Assembly: GCF_002934235.1 (NCBI RefSeq)
Contig: NZ_PTIS01000013.1
Coordinates: 1-64,000, forward strand
Origin: Clostridium algidicarnis DSM 15099
Lineage (GTDB): Bacteria; Bacillota; Clostridia; Clostridiales; Clostridiaceae
Reading direction: 5' to 3'
DNA length: 64,000 nucleotides
Each line of letters starts with the position of its first letter. Within the stretch, counting starts at the first letter, position 1. The notes beneath the pieces were generated by a model that was given only the letters and a program-made list of their open reading frames with translations, did not search any database and was not told where the DNA came from. The position numbers and the translations under genes are program-made. Positions 19,407 through 27,826 of this stretch are shown one piece after another.

Positions 19407-20267
19407 TTGGAAAATGCTAAACTTGGAACAAGAGCCTCCTTAATCACTATTTTAGTAAATATAGTTCTTTGTATATTTAAAATGCTAGCAGCTTTTGTCG
19501 GCAAAAGTAGCGCAATGCTAGCCGATGCTGTTCATAGTCTTGCTGACATATTAACAACAGTTATGGTTATAATCGGTCTAAAAGTATCAAGTAAAGCAGC
19601 GGATACAACCCATCCATATGGTCATGAAAAATTCGAGCCCATATTTGCAAAAATTATGAGTTTTATATTAATATTCACTGGAGTCTCTATAGGCTATAAG
19701 GCCTTAATGGACTTAATATCAGGAAATCTAAATTACCCTGGTAAAATAGCATTAATTGCTGCTGCAGTTTCTATATTTGTAAAAGAACTTATGTATTGGT
19801 ATACAATAAAGATAGCAAAGAAAATAAAAAGTGTTGCAATGGAAACGGACGCTTGGCACCATCGTTCTGATGCATTATCCTCTATAGGTACATTTTTAGG
19901 TATATTAGGTGCAAGAATGGGATTGAAAATTTTAGACCCTATTGCAGGACTTCTCGTAAGTTTTTTAATTATAAAAATTGGTATAGAATATTACTTAAAA
20001 TCCATAAATGAGCTAGTGGACCACTCTGCAGAAGATAATATTGTAAAGCAGATTGAATATATAGCCTCTAACGTTCCTGGAGTTATTAACATTGTTAACT
20101 TAAAGACTAGATCCTTTGGAAATAAGGTCTATGCCGATATTGAAATATCTGTAGATGGAGATTTAACTATAAATGAGGGGGATAAAATAGCTGAAAATGT
20201 CCATGGGTTAATTGAAGATAATATTTCAGACATAAAACACTGCCTAGTAAAGTTAAAACCTAAATAA
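19407..20267 (+). CDS. Cation diffusion facilitator (zinc/iron/manganese efflux)
   Basis: 286 residues with a TTG start and AGGAGTG 6 nt upstream. There are six membrane helices and a cytoplasmic C-terminal domain. The metal site residues are visible in the second helix (DAVHSLADI) and fifth helix (DAWHHRSDALSS), giving the HxxxD-HxxxD pattern of CDF proton-driven metal exporters. The C-terminal dimer domain ends DIKHCLVKLKPK. A TATAAT at 19365-19370 with a weak -35 may be its promoter. Confidence 0.93.
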   Translation: MENAKLGTRASLITILVNIVLCIFKMLAAFVGKSSAMLADAVHSLADILTTVMVIIGLKVSSKAADTTHPYGHEKFEPIFAKIMSFILIFTGVSIGYKALMDLISGNLNYPGKIALIAAAVSIFVKELMYWYTIKIAKKIKSVAMETDAWHHRSDALSSIGTFLGILGARMGLKILDPIAGLLVSFLIIKIGIEYYLKSINELVDHSAEDNIVKQIEYIASNVPGVINIVNLKTRSFGNKVYADIEISVDGDLTINEGDKIAENVHGLIEDNISDIKHCLVKLKPK

Positions 20268-20271
20268 TAAA

Positions 20272-20400
20272 TTGATATTTATAGGTGGACTCGGTATTTA
20301 TGGTGCATATATAAATAAAAAGTATACAGGTACTTGGCTTAAGATTCATAGAATAGCAGCTTTTACACTAATAGTTTCTATAATCATACACGTTATATAA
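20272..20400 (+). pseudogene. C-terminal remnant of a small membrane protein
   Basis: An open frame just after the CDF stop reads LIFIGGLGIYGAYINKKYTG, then TWLKIHRIAAFTL and a hydrophobic end before a stop. It looks like the last two membrane helices of a heme-protein-like or cytochrome-like membrane protein, but it has no start codon with a ribosome binding site, so it is a fragment. Confidence 0.4.
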
Positions 20401-20419
20401 AAGGTAGCTTTTTATTGCA

Positions 20420-20471
20420 AAAAACACCTTATAGAATACACAAATAAAGAAGTGCATCTATAAGGTGTTTT
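20420..20471 (-). terminator. Terminator of the GNAT gene
   Basis: The stem AAAACACCTTATAGA pairs with TCTATAAGGTGTTTT across a 20-nt loop. It lies just past the acetyltransferase stop. Confidence 0.75.
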
Positions 20472-20478
20472 GATTTAA

Positions 20479-20988
20479 TTATGCTGCTATCTTCAAAAAT
20501 TCTTCCATAGAAAGAGTATACTGAATTTGCTTTGAAAATTCTTTATCTTTTGTAAACCCTATTTTCTTGAAAGCTTTTGTAGATCTTTTATTTTCGTAGC
20601 TTATTTTGGCTATTACCTCATCTACTCTCCAATTAAAAAATGCGTGTTTTAATCCTTCAAAAATAGCTTCAGGTCCAAGTCCCTGACCCCACTTTTCTCT
20701 ATCACCAATTACTATTACCATTTCTGCTCCATTAGGTTTTGGAACAAGTCTCAAAAAACCAATAGGCTCATCTTTTTTTGTAGTTACCATGAAAAAGCTA
20801 CCATCATTATTAAATAAATGAGTAAGGATTGGCATATTAGTATTATGTATTACTTGTTTAATACTTTTACAGACGTTTTGTCCTTCATTTAAATATTCCA
20901 CAACTTCTTCATCCTCCAGCCAGTCAATAATCTTCCATGCATCATTAGTAAAGACTTCTTGACGTAACCTTATATTATTAACCTTCAT
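20479..20988 (-). CDS. GNAT-family N-acetyltransferase
   Basis: About 169 residues with the RimJ/RimL-like GNAT fold: an N-terminal strand-helix, a central beta-strand (PIGFLRLVPK), the acetyl-CoA loop (REKWGQGLGPEAI, fitting the Q/RxxGxG/A motif) and a C-terminal NKRSTKAFKKIGF segment. The acceptor is unknown. I start at 20988 (MKVNNIRLRQ); the upstream in-frame extension runs through the leader hairpin. The region before it contains a terminator-like hairpin 26 nt from the start. Confidence 0.85.
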   Translation of the reverse strand: MKVNNIRLRQEVFTNDAWKIIDWLEDEEVVEYLNEGQNVCKSIKQVIHNTNMPILTHLFNNDGSFFMVTTKKDEPIGFLRLVPKPNGAEMVIVIGDREKWGQGLGPEAIFEGLKHAFFNWRVDEVIAKISYENKRSTKAFKKIGFTKDKEFSKQIQYTLSMEEFLKIAA

Positions 20989-21013
20989 TTTTATATAACC
21001 CCCATAAAATAAT

Positions 21014-21055
21014 AAAAACCCTATTATAGGCAAAATTCTCGCCCTTAATAGGTTT
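21014..21055 (-). terminator. Terminator or attenuator upstream of the GNAT gene
   Basis: On the minus strand AAACCTATTA...GGGC pairs with GCCTATAATAGGGTTT, followed by TTATTATTTT. The T-run ends just before the GNAT ribosome binding site. It could terminate a small upstream frame or attenuate the GNAT gene. Confidence 0.55.
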
Positions 21056-21066
21056 CGACTAAATAC

Positions 21067-21147
21067 TTATAAAGCATACCATCCTAATACATTTATGACA
21101 ACCATTGTATCCTGCCCTTTTATGGGGTAATCTAAGTTTACTAACAT
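21067..21147 (-). CDS. Possible 26-residue reading frame or gene remnant
   Basis: ATG-initiated frame MLVNLDYPIKGQDTMVVINV then LGWYAL. It has only a weak ribosome binding site and is followed by the hairpin at 21014-21055. It may be the tail of a gene displaced by the repeat element at 21215-21365 rather than a real peptide. Confidence 0.22.
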   Translation of the reverse strand: MLVNLDYPIKGQDTMVVINVLGWYAL

Positions 21148-21214
21148 TTAAATGAGGATGCCTTTAAAAAAATGCCTATTGCTCCTTTAAGCTAGCTTTT
21201 TAGATATAAAAATT

Positions 21215-21365
21215 ATCAAGTGATTCTTAGACTCAGGTGGAGTTTGATTATAAGGAATACATCTCTCCATCTGAGTCTTAGAAGAACTTATCCAAGGGCG
21301 TAGCAGCCGTCATACACCACCTTGAAAAGGATAGGGTTGTTACGGATGGTAGTCATCGGATAAAT
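21215..21365 (+). repeat. Dispersed structured 151-bp element, copy 1
   Basis: The first of three copies. The left end reads ATCAAGTGATTCTTAGACTC and the right end GGATGGTAGTCATCGGATAAAT. A long stem pairs GACTCAGGTGGAG with CTCCATCTGAGTC, a second domain is closed by TTATCC/GGATAA, and there are conserved bases GGGCGTAGCAGCCGTC and CCACCTTGAA inside. It lies between genes, reading opposite to RNase J. No open reading frame is inside. Confidence 0.8.
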
Positions 21366-21385
21366 CAAGAATTACCTTCTTAACA

Positions 21386-21415
21386 AAACCCCACCAAATT
21401 AATTTGATGGGGTTT
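21386..21415 (-). terminator. Terminator of rnj
   Basis: The stem AACCCCACCAAATT/AATTTGATGGGGTT, with one G-T pair, is followed by TTTTG on the minus strand. It lies 30 bases past the RNase J stop. Confidence 0.8.
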
Positions 21416-21444
21416 ACTTGAATTAAATTTAACTTTTCTAGTCT

Positions 21445-23103
21445 CTATATTTCCATAATAATAGGTAAAATTATCGGTCTTCTTTTTGTCTTTTCATATA
21501 AAAACTTTTCTACAGCCTTTTTCATATTTACTTTTAGGATATACCACTCAACTACCTTATTATCAAGGCAATTTTCAAGTTCTCTTCTAGCAATTTCTTT
21601 AGCTTCATTAATTAAGGCATCTGACTCCTTTACATATACAAATCCTCTTGTTATTATATCTGGACCGGCAATTATGCTGAAGGATTCTTTTTCTATGGTT
21701 ACAACTATTGTAAGCATACCATCTTGAGATAAATACTTTCTATCTCTAAGAACTACATTACCTACATCTCCAACTCCAAGGCCGTCTACAAATACAGACC
21801 CTGTGTGTACCTTTCCTGAGATCTTAGCCTCTTTTTTAGAAACTTCTAAAACTTCTCCTGTTTCTAAAATAAATGTGTTTTTCTCATCCATCCCAAGGCC
21901 TTGAGCTAGCTTTGTATGATGTCTTAAATGTCTATATTCACCGTGTACAGGCATAAAGTACTTAGGTCGAATCAAAGCATGAATTAATTTTAGTTCATCT
22001 CTATATGCATGACCTGATACATGTACCTCTTCTAAATCTTCGTAAATTACCCCAGCACCCTTTTTAAATAATTGATTTATAACTTTATTTATCATTTTAA
22101 CATTACCAGGAATAGGTGAAGCTGAAATAATAAATAAATCTTTTGGTTCAATTTCAATCTTTCTATGAGTACCAAAAGCTATTCTAGTAAGAGCTGCCAT
22201 AGGTTCTCCTTGGCTTCCTGTAGTTATTATTGTTACTTGCTCATTAGGATACTTTTTCATTTGATCTAAAGTTATTACTTGACCTTCTGGTATGTGTAAA
22301 TATCCAAGTTCCATAGCAAGCTCTGAAATATTTTCCATACTTCTTCCACTAAAAGCTACTTTTCTACCGAATTTAATAGATGCATTTACTATCTGCTGCA
22401 TCCTGTGTATATTTGAAGCAAAGGTCGCTACTATAACTCTTCCCTTAGCATTAGATAATATTCTAGTTAATGTATCACCTATTGCCTTTTCTGAAATGGT
22501 GTGACCTGCACGTTCCACATTAGTACTATCAGCTAAAAGCAATAATACACCTTGTTTACCTAAAGTCGAAATCCGTTCTAAATCCATAACTAATCCATCT
22601 ATAGGTGTAAAGTCTATTTTAAAGTCTCCAGTATGGAATATTACACCAACTGGCGTATGAACTGCGATGCAGCAAGAGTCTGCTATACTATGAGTATTTC
22701 TAATAAATTCTACCTTTAAATTTTGTAATTCAACTATATCTCCAGCTTCCACTACATGAAGATCACAATCTGAAAGTATATTATGCTCTTTTAATTTATT
22801 TTTAACTATGCCTAAAGTTAAATTTGTACCGTAAACTGGCACATTTATTTGTTTTAAAATGTAAGGTAGAGCTCCAATATGATCCTCATGACCATGAGTT
22901 AAAAAAATACCCTTTACTTTATCAGAATTATCTACTAAATATTTTACATCTGGAATGACTAAATCCACTCCATACATGTCTTCATCTGGAAAAGATACCC
23001 CACAATCTATAACCATTATTTCATCTTTATACTCAATTGCTGTTATATTTTTTCCTATTTCCCCAAGTCCGCCTAAGGGGATAACTTTTACACTGTTTTC
23101 CAT
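21445..23103 (-). CDS. rnj: Ribonuclease J
   Basis: 552 residues, full length for the metallo-beta-lactamase/beta-CASP ribonuclease that both cuts internally and degrades RNA from the 5' end in Gram-positives. The zinc motif LTHGHEDHIGALP lies near residue 75, with further ligands in FIRNTHSI and HTGDFKID. The beta-CASP region follows (LLADSTNVERAGHTISE, ITTGSQGEPMAALTRIA), then HVSGHA and PVHGE. It starts at 23103 with CGGAGGGAATTAATA upstream. It is the only RNase J in the window, and J1 versus J2 cannot be told from the sequence alone. Confidence 0.95.
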   Translation of the reverse strand: MENSVKVIPLGGLGEIGKNITAIEYKDEIMVIDCGVSFPDEDMYGVDLVIPDVKYLVDNSDKVKGIFLTHGHEDHIGALPYILKQINVPVYGTNLTLGIVKNKLKEHNILSDCDLHVVEAGDIVELQNLKVEFIRNTHSIADSCCIAVHTPVGVIFHTGDFKIDFTPIDGLVMDLERISTLGKQGVLLLLADSTNVERAGHTISEKAIGDTLTRILSNAKGRVIVATFASNIHRMQQIVNASIKFGRKVAFSGRSMENISELAMELGYLHIPEGQVITLDQMKKYPNEQVTIITTGSQGEPMAALTRIAFGTHRKIEIEPKDLFIISASPIPGNVKMINKVINQLFKKGAGVIYEDLEEVHVSGHAYRDELKLIHALIRPKYFMPVHGEYRHLRHHTKLAQGLGMDEKNTFILETGEVLEVSKKEAKISGKVHTGSVFVDGLGVGDVGNVVLRDRKYLSQDGMLTIVVTIEKESFSIIAGPDIITRGFVYVKESDALINEAKEIARRELENCLDNKVVEWYILKVNMKKAVEKFLYEKTKRRPIILPIIMEI

Positions 23104-23571
23104 TATTATTAATTCCCTCCGTTTCTCTATAAGGATAGTATCTTTCTATTATCTTTCCTTATAATGTTCAAATTAATTCTTTTTTCTTTAAATTTTCAAA
23201 ACCTTTAAAATACAGTATTTTTCATAAAATAATTCATTTCACTAATTTTAAGTATATATAAATGTTTTATCTAAATTTCTATAATTAATTTTAAGTTTCC
23301 TTATGATAACCAATATTACAAACCTTGCTTAAGGTAATATATTATTTTAAGATACATCATAATTTCATTTTACCATTAAATGCTCTTTTATACATCAAAT
23401 TTTATAATAATTCAAAGGCATTTTAATATATAACAAGTTTTTTTATCTAAATTCATGTTTTTTATCTGTCTATATATCTATTCATAATATATCTTGATAT
23501 TTTTATATACATATATATCTTTCACTTTATCTTTGTATTTAAACATACACTTAGCTTTTACTTTACTTATA
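23104..23571. other. AT-rich gap upstream of rnj
   Basis: A stretch of about 470 bases that should contain the rnj promoter. TTGAAC on the minus strand about 70 bases upstream is a possible -35 but the matching -10 is poor. No reading frame with a ribosome binding site and no recognised RNA structure was found. Confidence 0.4.
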
Positions 23572-23620
23572 TATAAAGAGTCTATAATAATTTTATGTAA
23601 ATTACTATAGACTCTTTATA
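23572..23620 (-). terminator. Terminator left behind by a lost TPR gene
   Basis: A perfect 15-bp inverted repeat (TATAAAGAGTCTATA and complement, 19-nt loop) sits 16 bases past the stop of a TPR-protein remnant. Confidence 0.75.
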
Positions 23621-23635
23621 TTCTTTATTAATACA

Positions 23636-23752
23636 TTAAATACTTAATTCCCCTACTATATTTTTAGTTTTTATATTATTAGGATTCAACTCCATAGACT
23701 TTTTGTAATTTTCTAAAGCTGCCTTATTATTACCTTGGCATATGTTATACAT
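23636..23752 (-). pseudogene. C-terminal remnant of a TPR-repeat protein
   Basis: The frame YNICQGNNKAALENYKKSME then LNPNNIKTKNIVGELSI stop matches the second half of a tetratricopeptide repeat (AxxxYxxxxxLxPxN). Nothing upstream continues the frame, so only about 38 residues and the terminator survive. The break lies close to the start of the pyridoxamine-oxidase remnant on the other strand. Confidence 0.6.
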
Positions 23753-23788
23753 TATAAAAAAATATATTTAATTAATTTAGGGGGGCTT

Positions 23789-24010
23789 ATATTTAGAGAA
23801 TTAAGAAATTCAAAAAGGCAATTACACGATCATCATTTAGAAAGAATACTAAATGAAGAAGAAAAGAAAGTAGCTCTTATGTCATTTATAGATAAATATT
23901 CTCCTGAATTTAACAAAGAAGGATCAGAATATATAAATAGAGCAGTTTCAAAGACTAATATTGTAAAAATAACTATTGATAAGGCAACAGCTAAAGGAAA
24001 TTTAAAATAG
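23789..24010 (+). pseudogene. Internally deleted pyridoxamine-5'-phosphate-oxidase-like gene
   Basis: The frame begins IFRELRNSKRQL, matching the usual N-terminus (MFREMRR-K-L) of flavin-binding PPOX-family proteins, but its start codon is ATA instead of ATG. It then jumps to EEEKKVALMSFIDKYSPEF and ends with EYINRAVSKTNIVKITID, the usual C-terminus. The roughly 85 central residues carrying the flavin barrel are missing. GGGGGG survives as a ribosome binding site. Family assignment is by recalled pattern. The gene is certainly not functional as an enzyme. Confidence 0.55.
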
Positions 24011-24063
24011 ATCAAAAGGGAAATATGCTTTCATTTAATTTATCATATTCATTTCTTAAATCC

Positions 24064-24435
24064 TTATATTTTGGATATTATTTTATTATAAATTTTCTTC
24101 ATATGGGATTCACTTGAGTGTATATCTATCTCACTGATTGGAATCCACTTAACATCACTATTCTCATCTGGTTTAATAATAACCTGCTCATTCTCATCAG
24201 CCTGAACTAAATATACTACTGATATATGTAAATGTGATGAAACATACTTTCCTTTTCTTAAATGTCCTAACACAGGTAAAATATCTAATGAAACAATCTT
24301 ATTAGTGATAGGAATAATATTTTTTACTCCTGTTTCTTCTTTAATCTCTGATATAGCAACACCTAATAAATCTTCCTCACCGTCTGCATGTCCTCCTGTC
24401 AAAGACCATGCATTGAATATATTATGATGTGCCAT
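24064..24435 (-). pseudogene. N-terminally truncated Nudix hydrolase
   Basis: 123 residues from the first ATG. A Nudix box is present (GHADGEEDLLGVAISEIKEETG), with Ser in place of the Arg of the REUXEE signature. The N-terminal beta-strands are missing from this frame and no ribosome binding site precedes the ATG. Upstream, another frame reads DILKISNELMSNE...GEIALIHN up to position ~24530, resembling the missing N-terminus, so the gene is broken by a frameshift plus a small deletion. Intact relatives are about 180-200 residues. Confidence 0.6.
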
Positions 24436-24544
24436 TACGTCACATTGTAAGAATATTGTGAATTAACGCTATTTCCCCATTATGCTCATTACTCATCAGT
24501 TCATTACTTATTTTCAAAATATCAGAATGCTATCCATCTGCATT

Positions 24545-25291
24545 TTACCTTATATCTAACTCTTCGTTAGGGCATTCTCCCTTTCTAACCGTGATAATAA
24601 CTGATAGATAATCCTGTATCATTTCTCTGGTAACATTCATTTGCATAAGATATAAATCTGCCAGTATTTTCTTAAATCCTAAAAGCACTTCCCTATGATC
24701 CAACTCCACTGGCACAGGTGTATATTCTACCAGGAATACAGTTCTTGCAACATCATACAAAAAATCTCCATGACACAGGTTCATAAAATCTATAACAACT
24801 GTATGTCCATTGGATATTAGTATATTACCTGGATGGAAATCACCATGACAAAGAGCATTCCCATCTGGTAATTTATCTATCCTTTGCAATACTTCTTCTT
24901 TATTCAAATCAACTGATGGTTCCTTTGGTATATGAGACTTTAAAAATTCCTTGTAATTTGGTACATTACTAATTCTATTTTGAAGCATTGCCTTATGTAG
25001 CTTTGCCATATATGCTGCACACCCCTGCACATCACCAGTTTTCATAACCCAATCCAGAAGGGATTCACCTTCCACCCTATCATATATAATGCCCATTCTC
25101 TCTTTACATGAGATTATTTCATATACCTTTGGTTTTGCAAAATTCATATTTTTTATGGCCATTGCATTATAAAACTCTTTTTCTACGGATTTTTTAGGAT
25201 ATCCTTCATAGAAAAGCTTAAGCACTCTACCTTCTTCCCATTCATATACAGTTGCTGTATTACCTACGCCAATTATCTTCCCGCATTTCAT
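24545..25291 (-). CDS. Aminoglycoside-phosphotransferase-fold kinase
   Basis: 248 residues. The N-terminal lobe carries GVGNTATVYEW and VLKLFYE (nucleotide loop and catalytic Lys), and the C-terminal lobe has CHGDFHPGNIL (Brenner's motif) and VVIDFMNLCHGD (metal-binding Asp). This fold includes antibiotic, choline and homoserine kinases and the substrate here is unknown. Start supported by TTAGGAGA upstream. It is the only apparently complete gene in the surrounding run of broken ones, so its position suggests accessory, possibly acquired, DNA. Confidence 0.82.
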   Translation of the reverse strand: MKCGKIIGVGNTATVYEWEEGRVLKLFYEGYPKKSVEKEFYNAMAIKNMNFAKPKVYEIISCKERMGIIYDRVEGESLLDWVMKTGDVQGCAAYMAKLHKAMLQNRISNVPNYKEFLKSHIPKEPSVDLNKEEVLQRIDKLPDGNALCHGDFHPGNILISNGHTVVIDFMNLCHGDFLYDVARTVFLVEYTPVPVELDHREVLLGFKKILADLYLMQMNVTREMIQDYLSVIITVRKGECPNEELDIR

Positions 25292-25455
25292 TTATTTTTC
25301 TCCTAATCCTTTATTATTCATTAATCCTTATGCTCATTGTAAAAATAACCTTTAATTCATAGTAATTCACTTCTCTGTCATAATATCAAAAAGATTGTTC
25401 TTATGATCTCACCGACCCATTGATTTAGAAAACCTTAAATTAAATGATTTGTTTC

Positions 25456-25824
25456 TTAACATAGAATCATAACCCAAAATTCAGTTTTCCCAATGTCTGA
25501 TATTCTTTCAAAAGAGTTGACTTTCTTGAAGCCTACCCCTTCACCACATAAATTTGGTTTCATTCCCAAACCAACATCAATAATATCTTTAGAATCATAA
25601 ACTCCAAATCCCTTTCCTACTGGAACTTGAGCAGAATCACCAAAGCAATAGTAACCTATAAGATTGTTTTCCCTGTCCGAAACTGAAAAATAATCACCAT
25701 TAAGAAGTTCATTTATACATTCATCACTTTCATCCATACTATAAAGTAAATAGGGTTCATTATAAATCCACTTTGAAATTTGCTTTGCTTCATCATAATT
25801 CATTGATTTTATATTTAGTTCCAT
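25456..25824 (-). pseudogene. GNAT acetyltransferase with an internal in-frame deletion
   Basis: 122 residues. The first 95 follow a full GNAT protein up to the acetyl-CoA loop (MKPNLCGEGVGF). The sequence then jumps to KKVNSFERISDIGKTEFWVM, which is the normal C-terminal end after the GFKK motif. About 45 residues (core strand and helix) are missing, apparently by recombination between two Gly-Phe codon pairs. It keeps a start and frame but lacks much of the cofactor site, so it is probably inactive. Confidence 0.6.
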
Positions 25825-26250
25825 GTCTTCTCCCCTTATCTTACAATTTTTATACTATTTTATTAACATTGATCATAGGTAACAGTTTCGTGATATTATA
25901 CAATAATTCATAATTATTTCCAGTATATCACTACTAATAAAATAAAAATAGAAGTTAATAACTTTAAATATTTTTACAAATATAAGGAAAAACTCAAGTC
26001 TTTACCATAGGAAACTATAGACATTATTGCCACAAAAATATTTGATTTAGAAGAATTAAAGGAGCTTGAAAAATGCTTTGCCTAACACTAATGAGCATCC
26101 ATGGATTTATATAAATTGTATCTATGGATATTCCTTTTAACGTGTAGGTTTTTATGGAAAGTCTTATACCTATGAGGTTTTTTTGTGCAAATAACCATCT
26201 TAGATTATATAATCGTTTTAAGTTCATAAAGCTCAAGAAATGATTCTAAT

Positions 26251-26621
26251 CTATTTGTCTACTCTCCAATCATATTTACCGCTAGGTAAGTTTATCTTAT
26301 GACCATTAATTTTAACAGTATCATCACTATCCCAAGTAATTTCAGAAACATTAATTTTATATTCCCAGTAAATATTTCTTGCCTTCTTATTTTTATTATT
26401 TATTATTAACTCCCCTCTCACTGCATAATCTACTGTTGCACCGCCATTACAAAGATATGTTCTAATAGTATATGTTCCATTTGGAGATGTGGACTTACTC
26501 AAATATTCGCCATTTGGTAAATTACTCATATTATCCAGAGGACCATTTTCAGTTCTAAAAAAATTATTGCTATAAAAATAGAAATTATTACTATACCAAA
26601 AATTATTTTAATCTTCTTCAT
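26251..26621 (-). pseudogene. DUF5412-like membrane-anchored protein, frameshifted in a T7 run
   Basis: The true start is ATG at 26621 (MKKIKIIFGIVIISIFIAII, a membrane anchor). After the anchor a run of seven T (minus strand; plus 26557-26563) shifts the frame. With one more T the frame would run straight into FRTENGPLDNMSNLPNGEYL and the 92-residue C-terminal domain ending GKYDWRVDK, which matches the small DUF5412 family. So this is one gene broken by a single-base deletion, a sequencing error, or a phase-variable homopolymer. Confidence 0.6.
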
Positions 26622-26666
26622 AGACAAACCTCACAATATTAATATTATTTTTTTCAACTACATAAT

Positions 26667-26870
26667 TTACCTGGCAATATAAGAATATTCATCACTAATA
26701 TTTACAATTTTAATATTTAAATCACTTAAGTTTGCAGTAATATAATGTGCAATGGCTACGTCTTTGATAATTTTGCAAGACTTTGAAGCATAATTATTTC
26801 CCCTATAAGCTTCTTCAATCCTATAACCAATATGGCCCCCGTAATATAGATTTTCATTGTACCTCTACTA
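26667..26870 (-). pseudogene. Central fragment of another GNAT acetyltransferase
   Basis: The frame RYNENLYYGGHIGYRIEEAY is followed by RGNNYASKSCKIIKDVAIAH, the classic GNAT central strand and acetyl-CoA loop (RGNNYA). It then diverges and ends at a stop. There is no start codon, and both ends are missing. Confidence 0.6.
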
Positions 26871-26931
26871 ACATCTGCATCATGTAAATTTGCCTATTAT
26901 GAGTAAATTATAACATATTTTATATACCCTG

Positions 26932-27012
26932 TTATTGATTTTCAAAGACCATGGTTCCTAGTATAACCTTTAATGAAATGATTTTTTTTATTACCGCACC
27001 TAATAAATTCAT
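26932..27012 (-). CDS. Possible 26-residue hydrophobic peptide
   Basis: ATG with GAAAGGAG upstream encodes MNLLGAVIKKIISLKVILGT then MVFENQ. The product is an amphipathic, positively charged helix with an acidic tail. It could be a membrane-active peptide, a leader peptide or the start of a deleted gene. It has no cysteine, so it is not a standard AgrD-type signal precursor. Confidence 0.35.
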   Translation of the reverse strand: MNLLGAVIKKIISLKVILGTMVFENQ

Positions 27013-27067
27013 TGTAATAAAACTCCTTTCATTATAAATATTCAGGCTAATTGAACTTAAATAATAA

Positions 27068-27108
27068 AAAAATACCGTATTATTCACTTCTGAATAACGC
27101 GATATTTT
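27068..27108 (-). terminator. Terminator of the metzincin operon
   Basis: The stem AAAATATCG..TTATTCA with its near-complement is followed by TTTTTTT on the minus strand. Confidence 0.8.
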
Positions 27109-27142
27109 AATATGTTATTTATTTTTCATTTAGTCAAAAAAT

Positions 27143-27790
27143 CTATTTTAAGCTTGGAGCATATTTTTTTAATGCTTCTTCTCTAATTGAATTTTGATGA
27201 TCAAATTCTGATAATACTTCATTAGCATAATCAGAATTTGCATTTTTTAAAGATTTCTTTAAACCGTTACCTTCATTTTGCAAAGGAACTTTTCCATAAT
27301 TAACACCTGTTATTAGATAATATGGATCTGTTTCTGATTTCTTTAGAAACAATAAATAATCGTTATTTGTTTTCATTAATTCGTATCCAGCAATGTTATA
27401 AGTCAAATTTTCCTTTTTATTGTATGCTGCATTTTCTAAAATTATAATTTCTGTTCCTGAAGTAAATGAATTTCCACTTATAACTTTCTCAATTAAAAAA
27501 TTAGACAAAGTATAAGAGATATCAATTCGACCTTCTTGATTATATATAATTGTCGGCTCTTCTTGATTAATCTTTTTACCAACCACAATAATATCTGTAT
27601 TATCCTCAACAGAATTTAAATCAGGAAATTCATCAACTTTTGCATCTAAGACTAAGTTCCGACCAAATAAGTGGTCTTCTATACCATTATCAAATTGTGC
27701 TTGATTATACGAATTGGTCTTACTTTCAAAAATTAAAAATCCAATTAAAAAAACACATACCACTCCTACTATAGCTAATATTTTTTTCAT
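27143..27790 (-). CDS. Membrane-anchored or exported protein of unknown function, partner of the protease gene
   Basis: 215 residues. One N-terminal hydrophobic segment (residues 4-20) has no lipobox cysteine positioned for lipidation, followed by an extracytoplasmic domain with an NTDIIVVGKKI strand and many acidic residues. I do not recognise a characterised family. The gene starts 36 bases after the metzincin-like protease with its own AAAGGTGG site, and the two share a terminator, so they are probably made together. It might bind, cleave with, or restrain the protease. Confidence 0.65.
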   Translation of the reverse strand: MKKILAIVGVVCVFLIGFLIFESKTNSYNQAQFDNGIEDHLFGRNLVLDAKVDEFPDLNSVEDNTDIIVVGKKINQEEPTIIYNQEGRIDISYTLSNFLIEKVISGNSFTSGTEIIILENAAYNKKENLTYNIAGYELMKTNNDYLLFLKKSETDPYYLITGVNYGKVPLQNEGNGLKKSLKNANSDYANEVLSEFDHQNSIREEALKKYAPSLK

Positions 27791-27826
27791 ACTTATACAC
27801 CACCTTTTTCATACTTATACATCTCA

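Noticed and set aside
23735-24010. 91-residue plus-strand frame as an intact gene
   Set aside because: Its nominal TTG start lies within the TPR remnant on the other strand; the recognisable part is a deleted PPOX gene.
26024-26236. 70-residue open frame on the minus strand
   Set aside because: No ribosome binding site or recognisable family; it lies among gene remnants and is probably noise or an unreadable fragment.
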